The position numbers and the translations under genes were made by a program. From contig JAKJHU010000030.1 of NCBI GenBank assembly GCA_022316685.1, forward strand, positions 16,758,018 to 16,822,017: DNA of 64,000 nt, in the 5' to 3' direction. Positions 24,263 through 35,050 of the stretch are shown here, in pieces. The notes beneath the pieces are model-generated. The model ran no database searches, was not told the origin of the DNA, and was given only the letters and a program-made list of their open reading frames with translations. The stretch is from Progne subis subis (Eukaryota > Chordata > Aves > Passeriformes > Hirundinidae). Numbering within the stretch: the first letter of the stretch is position 1; the number at the start of each line of letters is the position of its first letter.

Positions 24263-25750
24263 CAATGCAGAATCTCAAGGCTGAGCTACAAAGCTCTGCT
24301 GTTGCAGCAAAGATGATGATTCTTATCCTATACCCCCATCCCCTCCCTTAAAGCACAAAACCAGCAAAAGACTCACTCAAAATTCTGCGGTGACCATGAG
24401 GTCTTCAGAGATGATACTGAAGGTATGAATATGCCTCCTGGCCAGTAAGTGGGATACTCTAACACACATCCACTCACCAAATGGCACTTATCTCCAGGCT
24501 TCTGGGAGATTTCACCTCCACCTCTGCCCAAATGTGTTGGTATTGGTACATTTGTCACTTGTCAAAAAAGGTAGAAATCCACAGAGATATGTTGTGAAGC
24601 CCAAGTGTTAGCAGCCTGCCTCAGGACTGGTGACACCAGTAAAAGTTTGGCAGTGGCACAGAACACACATGGAAGTTTTCATGATCCAGTTAACCTACTC
24701 CACCAACGATGCCAAATGGGTCATAGGTGAAAAAGTCGAAGATGTTCTCATTAGTTAATTATATGAACTGGGGTTTTACACCAGAAATCAGTGCTCCCCC
24801 TTGCTTGACAGGCACTTGGTAGATCATTTCCTGCTGTCCCTGTACAATGGACCAGGTGTAGCCCATTCTGGTTGGTAAAATCCCAGCTACACTGTAAGTG
24901 TGCACATCAGCTTGTCTGAGTGGACAGACCTCTTCTGACCACTAGGCTCCAAGCCAGCAAAGAAGGCTGCCCATTTCCATTACCTCCTTTTGTAACTAGA
25001 GCCTAAGATACCCATCTGAGCTGCAGTTGGTACCTGTGGGAAGTGCTTCCCACTCTGCAGGGCTGCAAGTGGGAAGGCAGAGCTGGGCTCTGCTCCTGCC
25101 AAGCTGGGCATGGAGACAAGTCCCTCTCCTTCATCCTCACCCTTTTCCCTCCCTCTGCCGTGGTCTGTGAGCAGAGGAAAACCAGTCTTATCCTGCTTGT
25201 ATGTGTGGTGCCCTGCAAAATATGGTCTTGATCGTATCTGTGGTTTACAGTCTTTATTATAGGACCCAGAAACAATGGGAGTTTTATTACCCTGAATGTA
25301 TAATTTCTGTTTGAATACTCCCTCAGCATGGTGTTCTGACTCCAGGCTTGCCCAAAGAGGCTCACACAGTAATTAAAAGATTGCTAATATTGCTAATGCT
25401 GTTCAGAGCATAATTCCACATCAAAACTCTGCTTGGATTTTGAGGCCTTTTAAACATCCAAGTTTTATCCCACTTCAATTCAGCTTCTGAGCCTCCTCTC
25501 CACAGTGGATCTAACCAAGGGCCTGAATCCAACCATACTCCGAATGAAGCTCCAGACTGTATAGCTTCAAGTGATCTTTCTATGTATGAAATTGCATGCT
25601 GTACTGCTTTGTAGAACAGAAGTCCTTGGTCAAGTGCTTTTGTGCTCTATTATGTAGAAATACAATAAAACGAACTTTTCAGCTGGTTTATAATCTATGT
25701 TTATTATAGCCCCAAAAATTCATACCCTAGACAAAAAGCTGGTAAGTCTC
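24263..25750. other. Unique sequence before the LTR pair
   Basis: No gene is recognised. A 32-nt segment (25719-25750 region) with an acceptor TTTATTATAG and a donor CTG|GTAAGT sits directly against the LTR edge and is probably a coincidence. Confidence 0.5.
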
Positions 25751-26476
25751 TGTGGTGGTTTCAGGCAGATTTTGGGAGAAACCCTCCCACGGGGCCCCCT
25801 CCCCTCTCCCAACCGGTTCGGGAAAAGAATTCCTCAGAGAGAAGTGGAAAAAACCTGTTTATTAAACAGGCAAAGCACTCCCAGCACAATACCCGATGAC
25901 AAGAGCTTCATGCCGCTTACAGAGGGATAACAAACTTAAAGAAAGTCTCCTCTTGAAGATAGTCGCTGTGCTCCATCGCTCCGTCTCCCCTGGCATTGGG
26001 AGAAAAGGAGATGTGCAGGGCTGGTCTTGGTGGGGTGGGTCCCCTTGTGGAGGCCCCCGGTGCTTCCCCAGGTCCTTAGTCAGGAGAGGTTGGAACAGTT
26101 CCGAGGAGAGGGCAAAAAAGAAAAAAGGAAGGGGGAAAAAAAAAAAAGGGAAAAAAAGAAACAAAAAAGGCAAAAATCTTCAGCTATTCTACAGCATCTA
26201 ACTACGCTAGCACTAAACTAATTAACTACCGGGGAAAAAAAAAACAACAGAGCTTCTTTTGTCTTGCCATGTTCCAACTTCCCCGCTTCAAGGTCACTCC
26301 AATGAGCAGAGTTTTCCTGGGGAAAAACAAACAGTGCTTCCCTCCCCTTTGCACCCAATAGATGATTGGGGGATACACAGTCACCCTAGGACAATAGAAG
26401 TTTATCCCAAGAAGAGCTGAGAAAGACTTTTACACCATGAGCCAAAATATGGTTGTCACCAGAAAAGTCCATCACA
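25751..26476 (-). mobile_element. Solo LTR of an avian endogenous retrovirus (type A)
   Basis: On the minus strand, the element begins TGTGATGG (26476) and ends AAACCACCACA (25751). A long pyrimidine-rich stretch lies in the middle, seen as a GA-rich block on the plus strand at about 26110-26175. The AATAAA polyadenylation signal (25858-25863) sits about 105 bases before the 3' end, as in a normal R-U5. No internal retroviral sequence is attached. Short flanking duplications are not evident, which suggests age or a rearranged edge. Confidence 0.82.
25858..25863 (-). terminator. LTR polyadenylation signal
   Basis: AATAAA on the minus strand, inside the palindromic CCTGTTTAATAAACAGG. It would form a small hairpin around the signal. 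Confidence 0.6.
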
Positions 26477-26920
26477 ATCTACAATTGAGGATACCCTTTT
26501 GCTTTTTCCTTCTTTGAGAGACAGGAAATACAGTCTGCAGGTCTCAAGTTAAAAATCATTCTACCCACCACTTGCAGTTAAAAAAGAAAACAACACTGCT
26601 AATTACCACAGTGAGGAGCTGATTTTCATAAAAGCTCAGTTCCTATTTTGGCACAGAGATAATTGGTTAAAAGTCCTAAGAACTGTATGCACTGATTAAT
26701 GGACTCTTTCAAAATATGTCACAGCGGGAGCTCCTAGTTTGTGAACAATTGTGAAAATCTCCCCTCTCATTAGCAATGTTAACAAAAGGTTTTGTATCTG
26801 GTGCCTAACTCTGGTGAGGGTCTGAATATGGCCAATTACTGTTAAAAACAGACATTTCTCAGTGGAAAACTGCAGTTGAACTCTATGGTTTGACTCAGGT
26901 GTAGTACAATCTTTGGAGGT
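26477..26920. other. Unique spacer between two LTRs
   Basis: 444 bp of ordinary AT-rich sequence with no retroviral coding remnants recognised. The two flanking LTRs differ in sequence, so this is not the body of a provirus. Confidence 0.6.
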
Positions 26921-27946
26921 TGTGGTGGGTTGACCCTGTCTAGGTTCTAGGTACTCACCAAAGCCTCTCTATCACTCCTCTCTGCAACTGGACAGGGGAG
27001 AGAAGATAAAGCAAAGAGTTCAAGGGTTAAGATAAGGACCGTAAGAGATCTCTAAATACCATCACAGGCAAACTGGGCTTGAATTGGAGATATTAATTGA
27101 ATTTTTTACTAACAAAATCAAAGCAGGATAATGGGAAGTAAAATAAGGCCTTAAAAATATTTTTCCCCATCCCTCTGTCTTTCCCACTCCAATCTCCTGC
27201 CCCAGCAGCACAGGGAGATGGGAATGGGGTTTACAGTCAGTTCAACACAGGTTGCTCCTGCTAGTGCTTAGGGAGTAGAGTCCTTCTCTTGCTCCAGTGT
27301 GGGGTTCCTCCCACTGAGACAGTTCTCCACAAACTTCTGCAATGTGGGTCACTCTTCCATGGGGTGCAGTCCTGCAGGAGCAGGCTGCTCCACTGTGGGC
27401 CCCCACAAGGTCACAAATCCTACTAGGAAACCTGCTCTAGCATGGGCTCCTCTCTCCATTTGTCTGCAGGTCCCTGCCATGGCCATCCCATAGAGTCAAA
27501 GGCATACATCTGCTCTGCTGTGGGTCTCCTCCATGGGCTGCAGGTGGATCTCTGCATCCCCATGGATCTCAGGGGCACAGCTGCCTCACTGTGGTGTTTA
27601 CCACTGGCTGCAGGAGAATCTGAACTCTGGTGCCTGGAGCACCTCCCGCCCCACCCTCTCCACTGACCTGGGAGTCTGTAGGGCTGTTCTTCTCACATAT
27701 TGTCTCCCCAGTCTTCTCTGGCTGCAATTAGGTTTGCACAATGCCTTCTTTTTCTTCTTATGTGTGTTATGACCAAGGTGTTTTCATAATTTCTAACTGG
27801 CCCAGTCTTGACCAGCGGCATGTCTGTCTTGAAGCCACCAGGGATTGGCTCTGCCAGACATGGGGGAAGCTTCTGGCAGCTTGTCACAAAAGCCACCCCT
27901 GTAGCCCCCCATGACCAAAACCTGGCCACACAAACCCAATACCCCA
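26921..27946 (-). mobile_element. Solo LTR, avian ERVL-type (GGGTCAACCCACCACA end)
   Basis: On the minus strand, the element begins TGGGGTATTGGGTTTG (27946) and ends GGGTCAACCCACCACA (26921). Between are hallmarks of a widespread avian LTR: AGCTTCCCCCATGTCTGGC, GGTGCTCCAGGCACC, and repeated blocks built on GGAGCAG and GTGGACC-like words. At about 1 kb it is long for a solo LTR but normal for this family as I recall it. The placement in ERVL is from memory. Several substitutions and lost CpGs indicate moderate age. The frames at 27299-27772 (+) and 27693-27947 (-) are LTR-derived. Confidence 0.88.
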
Positions 27947-29544
27947 TCTCACATCACTGCTCTAACAGTAGGATACCGTGTATTTCTTGCTTCTCTGTTC
28001 TCTCAACCTATTTTCTTTTTAACATGGGGAAAATTTTTCTTGGCACTCTATCTAGTCTTGATCAGCCAGGAAGTGTTGATGTGTTGCGTTTTCACCGCAT
28101 TAAATCTGTCAACTTAATATGAGAATAAACTCAAATTTGGTGGTAAACACACCTAGGGCACACAGAAAGCAGCTCTACCAAGTTACAAACATGTAATTTC
28201 TAATAAGTCTTTTGACTATGAATACTGTGTGTATCCTCTCCATCTCATAAACCAAGAATAAGAGCTGCCTTTTCCACAAGGAAACTGGTATTGCATTTGT
28301 GGGAGCAAGAGGTTGTTTCCAAGAGTATTATGAAAAGCAGTTTATCTGAGCTGTGGTCAGTGTATCATCCTTCTCTCACTTTTTGAGCCATATTTTTGAG
28401 AATGATGAATTGTAGTCATAACTGCATTCAATTAATTTTTCCTCAGCTGGTTCTTATGGTGTGTTTGCACTAAGTGTCCTCTAACAGCTGATAAATCATC
28501 CCTGAGTGGCTGCAGAGGCAGCAGCAGACATGCACTGGACTGACAACAGGAATGTGCCATACCATGTCTCTTGTACCCCTTTGCCAGAAATAATTTTGTA
28601 ACCTTTGGTAGCATTTGCAAGAAGCCATTTTATACTGATGTTCCATGGCTCTATTGATCTCTGTGTAATATTAATCTTAAACAAACAGGCCATATAATTT
28701 ATGTAAACTCCATGGGTAATTAAATTTCTTTCAGCAAAGGTCAGGGCAGAATATTTAAGATTTCATTTGAATAGAAATTACAGTTAGAAATGAAAGGGAA
28801 AAAATAAAAAGAAGAGGGAAAGGAAGAAATTTGGAGCTTGTTATATCAATTATTATGGTGTAACTAAGAAGAATCAAGTTACTTCTCAAGGGCTCATCTG
28901 CACACACAGTTTGGAAATGTTTGCCTAGAATGACTTATAAATAACTTAAATGTTAGAATAGTTCTAATGGATAGTGAATGAAAAGTCATCTTTTTTCAAA
29001 GAGAACTGAGACTCTCCTTAAATGAGCAAAGCACCTTTGTAACTGTCTAGGACTGTAGTATCCATTCTTCCTTCAACATGATCTCAAGGCCACAAAGAGC
29101 ATTATTTTTCTGTTTACCTTCCAATTTCAAAAGTCTTTGAATTTTAGTGTTGAAGCTTTTCTTCTACCAGAATAATATGTGTTCATTGGGCAAATCCAGA
29201 TGCTCATATTGAATGCATAGCTTCTGAGAAAGGACATTGAAGAAAAAATACTTCATGACAAAATTTTTCATAGCAACTCTTTATTGTTTTTTTCAGCCCA
29301 CTGAGTGGCCTGTAAATGTTGTGAAGTGGGGTACTGGCTGGTCATCACTGAAAAATGTAATCCTGGTCTCATCTTAATGTCACGCATTGCCACCCCCCAA
29401 AAAATTTGCAGAAATTATTGTGTGAAAGTAAAAGCATTTGTCCCTGTTCAGCAAGTGGTGACCACTAGGAACTTAGAAGAAAAGAGCACCTGCTGCTGCA
29501 TCTTAAACACTGGCTGCCCACTGCTCTGAGGCAGCTGCAGCATC

Positions 29545-29589
29545 TGCTGCAGGTCTTGTTGCTGCAGGTCTTGCTGCTGCAGGTCTTGC
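29545..29589. repeat. 15-bp tandem repeat, three copies
   Basis: The unit TGCTGCAGGTCTTGC is repeated three times with one T/C difference in the first copy. The surroundings are rich in CTGC words. Confidence 0.95.
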
Positions 29590-30446
29590 TGCAGTCCTAC
29601 TCCCAGCAAAGGAGCATTTGTCTCACCAGATTTGCAGCAGCGTCTTCCATCTTGCAGCTGGCTGCCTTTGCTCGGTCAGAGGCCTGTGTGCCTCCACACT
29701 GCCTGTCTCTGTTACTGATATGATTGAAATCACATCTGCTCCTCCACTGACTGCTGCTCTCATTATGTAATATGACAGGTAATGTCACACACTCTTGTGC
29801 TTTCTGCTGCTGCTACTGCCATAATGTCACAGGCATCTGACTCAGGGTTTGACACAGTTACTGAAAACCTCTGCTCTTGGGCTGACTTGAGGTCACAAGT
29901 GTAGCTGGGCTGATGTGAACTAAAGATTCATCTAAAGCCTACCCACTGGCCATCTCCACACACTAAGGGGGAGGATGTAGGCAGACTAGAGTAGGCAGAT
30001 GTGGGAAGATTGATGCTGGTCTTTCCTTACTCCTACAGTTGGTGCAGGCAACTCTAGTGTTAGCTGGGATTTGGGAGAACTAGATTCACATTCTGCTTCA
30101 CAACCAATTTGTTCTACTACTTAGGCATAGATCTGTTGTGGAGTTTTACACTTCAGGTCACTAGTGCCCATTTTCTGGTGATTGCTTTTCACTATGAAAA
30201 GAAACCTAAGTGTCTTTGTCTTAAAGTTCCCCATTAAATGGATGAGGAAAGTTACAAGAACTTCAGGAATTTTCTCAAAAGCTGCAGCACTCAGAAAAGA
30301 CTTCTCTAGCAGGAAATGGAAATGACATGGTCACCTGCTTTCATGCAGGTGAAACCATCCCCTGGATGGGTGTGACCATTTCTTTTTGAAATGAAAGAGG
30401 ACTCAGTCTTTCTTTCTCAAACAACAGCTAATATGCAAGTACTCAC

Positions 30447-30472
30447 TTTCCCTTCTGGGTCCAATGGCAGCG
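30447..30472 (-). other. Candidate 26-nt microexon (unrecognised)
   Basis: On the minus strand, a near-ideal acceptor (CATCTTTACTTTATTTCAG) and a consensus donor (GGGAAA|GTGAGT) bound only 26 nt. One frame reads LPLDPEGK after a two-base partial codon, but all three frames are open over so short a span. Vertebrate microexons of this size exist, mainly in neuronal genes. Here the splice signals are the whole case. Confidence 0.18.
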
Positions 30473-31352
30473 CTGAAATAAAGTAAAGATGAGATTTCAG
30501 TGAGTTTTGGATGCCAGTTTGAATTAATACCACCCCATCTCCCCTCCCCCAGAAAACTGCCTCAAAATCAATAAAGAGGTGGGTGTCTGTAGGGAACTTT
30601 CTCATCTATAAGCTCTGCATACAGTGCTTAAAAATTCAACATGTGATGGGGAAAGGGATGGACTACCCTTAGGCATTGAAGAGCAAATCTGAGTTGGGAT
30701 GTTTATCATCTGCTAGGACTCCCAGAAGTAGTAATGGTAATAATTATGTAAAACAACAGCTTCAGGTTTAAAAAGGAAAAAAGAGAGAGAGAGGAAAGAA
30801 CTAGAGTTGTAGCTCTGCTCTGAAGAACTACTATTATAGGACAGGGAAGAGCATTAGCTGGTGAAATCCTATTGCTGGTTATTCAATGCATTCACAGGTT
30901 TTCTCAGTAATTCTCTGCCATGCAGTAAAACTCCCTTGGTTACCCACAGAATTACAGAAACAAATTGAACTTTCTAATTTTCTTGAAAGCAATCATACTT
31001 CCAGGCCAAAAGCTTGGTTCCTTTCATATGTCCCCCTCAGGCCTGTCATCACTGATGTATCGGGGCACACCCACTATTCTTTATTGCAAGCTTCAGCCCA
31101 AAAGTCATATAGCCATGTCCGGCATGCTCTGCTAGACTAAGGTCACCACAGCTGAGCCAGTAAGTCCTGAGGAGATGCTGGGCTCCTCAGCTCAAGCACA
31201 GCCCTTGCAAATATATTGATTTGTGTTCAGGCTCATGGGTTTATGGCTCCTAATGTGTCACTGAGCTTATACAAATCTATTCAAGTCTGTCCTGGACTAT
31301 TTGTAAGACTTTTCTGACTCATTAGTAGAATACTTCAGCATGCCATAATATG

Positions 31353-31618
31353 TCTTCTTCTCTCTCCTCTCCTCTCCTCTCCTCTCCTCTCCTCTCCTCT
31401 CCTCTCCTCTCCTCTCCTCTCCTCTCCTCTCCTCTCCTCTCCTCTCCTCTCCTCTCCTCTCCTCTCCTCTCCTCTCCTCTCCTCTCCTCTCCTCTCCTCT
31501 CCTCTCCTCTCCTCTCCTCTCCTCTCCTCTCCTCCTCCTCTCCTCTCCTCTCCTCTCCTCTCCTCTCCTCTCCTCTCCTCTCCTCTCCTCTCCTCTCCTC
31601 TCCTCTCCTCTCCTCTTT
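31353..31618. repeat. (CCTCT)n pentanucleotide microsatellite, 266-base homopyrimidine tract
   Basis: About fifty CCTCT units run with one phase break (CCTCCTCC at about 31531-31538). Not one purine occurs between 31353 and 31618. The pentanucleotide period creates an artificial Leu-Ser-Ser-Pro frame on the plus strand that is not a gene. Confidence 0.99.
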
Positions 31619-33434
31619 ATAGTTCTAGTCCCTATTCCCTATACATGCTTTATTACCATGCACTTTTATTAAGATGCACTGTGTCACACTCACTGCAGTG
31701 GATGCTGTGGGAAGTTTGTGATGGTACAATCTGACAATGATGAGTCGAGTCAGCCCCACACTTGCTGATCTCAAGACACTCCAGTATCCTCCTAGAAAGC
31801 AGCAGGCTCTGTCTCTGGGTGCTTACATTGCAATAATTGTGTAACATTTGCAAAATCAGGAGTCCAATCTGGCATCAAAATGATCTGCAGAAGCAGCTGG
31901 TCTCATGCCTGTCTAGTCAAACAAGACCAAACCTCTGAACCTTTTGAGGTTCACCCATCACTAATAATTAATATTTGACTTTGATGAAGCTGACATTTGG
32001 TTTATAAAGGCAGACTAATAAGCTCCAAGAAGGTTTAGAAATCCTATCAAGTAAAGTGTTGCATTACAAATCTTAAAAATTATTTTAAAAATTAACATAA
32101 TCTACTGCTGGGCATGTTAGTATATTAATGTGATTGGAAGCGTGACCTCTTTCTGCTAACTTTCCAAGTGACCCCAGTAAATCTGTGGCATTTCTATTTA
32201 TGTTAGAGATAACTAGTTTTTACAGAGCTGTAAAAATATAAGATGCAGAGAATGTAGATACAAAAATACTGTATTTTCAGGGCTTTAAAATTTTCTGTTA
32301 CAGGCTTTTCTCTTACATTAATGTGTTTTTTATTTAATGAGTAGCCCAAAGTTTACGTGTTTTATGCAACTGGCTCTGTCTGGGCTTTTTTCCTTTTGCT
32401 TTCCATTTCTGAGGCAGATGTTATCTTTATGGTTAAAGAGGTTTGGGCCTCCCTCTGTGATATTTAAGGGGACTCAAAGCTTACTAATTTTAATTTTAGT
32501 GGCTGCAGCTAGCAAGTAGTGGGAGTTACTGACCTTGAGATGACATGCATGGAAGGACGAAGTGTAATGGGGACTTTGTCACATCTCTCTATGTCTTTGT
32601 TGGACAGTAGCTGTAATGTGCATCTATGTCTTTTAGATGTGTCATTTCCCTCCCCTGGCTTGTGGATAGACACCTTCTGGATGACACAGATGATGCAGTA
32701 GAGGATAACATAGTCACTTACACAAGGGGAAAAAAACATGGAAGAGGAAAGAAATGAGATGAAATGCAAAGTAGGATGCAATGTGATATTTCTGATATCA
32801 ATGTGAATTTCTGGTATCTTCATGTTCCTTCACCCTGACTCAGAGTGAAAGGTCTGCTTAATCTATTGGGAGCACAGAGCTAAAGCTAGATATGATATTA
32901 ATGATAAACATTAGCTCTCACAAATTGCTAAAGCTTTTTCTAGCTTTTGATGTTCCCTCTTTAATACAGTGTTGTTTCTTCCTGTTCCTTATCTACTCCT
33001 TGCCTCTGCGAGCATGGGAGCCCATCTTTCTTTGTATTATGGGTCTTCATCAGCATATGGTGATCGCTGCCCTCTTCACCAAATATGCTGGGTGCCTCAG
33101 TACGCCTTAAACAGATCAAAGCAAATTTTCTTCACTCTTCATCTTCTGAAATGGCTGTTGATTATTGTACAATTTGTCCCAGCTCCTTCTGATCAGACAA
33201 CAATTAACATACCAATAAACATGGCACACAGACCCCAGAGAATAAGTGTGAAATCTGAAAAAAATACTAAGGCTAAAAGACTAAGGGGTAGAGCAAGTAG
33301 AGGGAGTAATGAAGAATGATAAATTTGCAATAGAATGGAGTTATTAACCTTCTTGTGACTATAAGCTGAATTCACCAGATAATATTGGGTCCAAAAAATT
33401 GGAGAGAATTTTTAAAATGTTGACAGTCTCATCC
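31619..33434. other. Unique sequence, no gene seen
   Basis: AT-rich. Open frames of 60-116 codons at 32509-33319 overlap on both strands and show no recognisable protein. Confidence 0.6.
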
Positions 33435-33445
33435 CATGCGCGCGT

Positions 33446-33495
<50 letters not shown>

Positions 33496-33503
33496 CACAC
33501 ACA
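33435..33503. repeat. (CA)n microsatellite with GCGCGC leader
   Basis: A CATGCGCGCGTG leader passes into about 23 CA units, giving strict purine-pyrimidine alternation over 33435-33493. A CCCC break and a short CACACACA tail follow. Confidence 0.99.
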
Positions 33504-35016
33504 TTTTGGTAGAAAAAAAGTCTGTTCAGTCTGAACTGCATTTTTCCCAAAGCATTTTTTCCCCAGATGAGCTACTGAAGAGGAAAAAAGAGAAATTTCC
33601 TCCTACAGGTCTAGGCTACTCGAGCCGCAGTGAGTTGAAGGTGTGCATCTCCTTTTTAACATCCTGGATATTCCCCAAATGCGCTGGGCTGACTCAGTGG
33701 CCATCTGTCTGAATTGACTGTGCTGTCCCTGGCTCAAATGACCACCCAGCCTGAACTCTGCAAGGGGGGCTGCCTGGCTGCGGTTGGTTTCTTCCCCAAA
33801 TAGCTCTAAAGTGTGGCTTGGTGTGTGCTTTAAGTAAAATTATGCTACTGTTCAGTTCTCCACTTGATTGAAATGTATCTTTCAGCATGTAAGGGTGGGC
33901 AGTTACTTCCTGGGATTAGAAAGGGAAGTGAATTGGCTGGAAAGCAGCAAGGAAAGTTGTTTACGAGTAGTGTGAGGGCAGAGTAGCATGTGTTGCTGAA
34001 ATCTGGGGCTTGGCTGCATTACTCAATTCTGGCTACAGATCTACTAAATGCGTTCAGAGTCCCGTTTTCTTTTTTAATAGTACACACAAGGACGCTTTTA
34101 CCAGAATAGTGATTCATCTGCTGTGGTATTCCAGATAAATTTCAGGAGAGCAGGCTCCCTTGGGCTGACAGTGTATTATTTGCCTCAGGACAAATGCCCT
34201 CACAGCCTGTCAAGTTGGCTGAACACAGGCTTCTGAAGAATTAGACTTTTTCAACATCTAAGATTTCACTCAGCATAACAATTTTTCTTCCCATAATAAA
34301 CGTTTTGAACAGCTTTGAAGATCCTTTCATGGCTGTGGCAGGAGAGGCACCACAATCCACAGGAAGTAAAGAATTGTAAATTCACAAGTACGATCACTAC
34401 CTTACAGGTGAAACATGAGTGAGCACACTGAGGGGCCCCTTCACTAATTTATAGAAATGGAAAGCTTGGTTGTTTTGAGGGCACAAATGTTGTAGTAGCT
34501 GACAACTTCATGAAATAATTGTTCTCACTTCCGTTTCTGTTTCAAAAAGAAATCTGTTGATAAAAGAAACCTATTGTAAGTCTTTTAATGACCAATTTTT
34601 AAAGCAGTCAAAATATTGGCTTCCTGGAAGCCAAAAGCTGATTTAATAAGTTAATAGATACATGTGTATGCTTAGAATATGAAAAGAAAATATTTTCAAC
34701 CTCCAGCATCATTTGAGTGGACTGTACCATTCTCTTACAAGTAAAGGACAAGATTTCGGAGGTTTGGCCCAGGCTTGATACAGACTTGTTTTCTGCCTGT
34801 AGCAATTAATATCATTCTCTTTTCTCTGTAAGACGAGTGGATAACATTCTCAGATGCACTGGAATCTAATAAATTTTTCAAAAAAATCTAAAAATCCTTG
34901 AATGGGAAACACTATCTGATTCAGATGCCAAATCTATAATTTCTGAAATTTTGTGTCTGTACACCTTTCTGGCTCAATATATTTGCATCTTAGCAGAAAT
35001 AAAAGCAAGAACATCT

Positions 35017-35020
<4 letters not shown>

Positions 35021-35047
<27 letters not shown>
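35021..35047. repeat. Poly-A run (27)
   Basis: Uninterrupted A tract. No 3' end of a SINE or LINE was recognised upstream; a retroposed mRNA tail is possible but unsupported. Confidence 0.95.

Positions 35048-35050
<3 letters not shown>

Larger units (their letters stand above)
27947..31352. other. Gene-poor unique sequence
   Basis: About 3.4 kb without a recognisable gene. It contains a 15-bp minisatellite (29545-29589) and a minus-strand microexon-like segment (30447-30472). Confidence 0.6.

Noticed and set aside
25862..26221. Open frames of about 100 codons on both strands
   Set aside because: They lie inside the LTR at 25751-26476; the Lys/Phe runs come from its A/T tracts.
27299..27947. 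Several open frames of 64-84 codons on both strands
   Set aside because: They lie inside the ERVL-type LTR and reflect its GC-rich composition.
31350..31622. 90-codon Leu-Ser-Ser-Pro repeat ORF
   Set aside because: It is the translation of the (CCTCT)n microsatellite, which has no stop in this phase.
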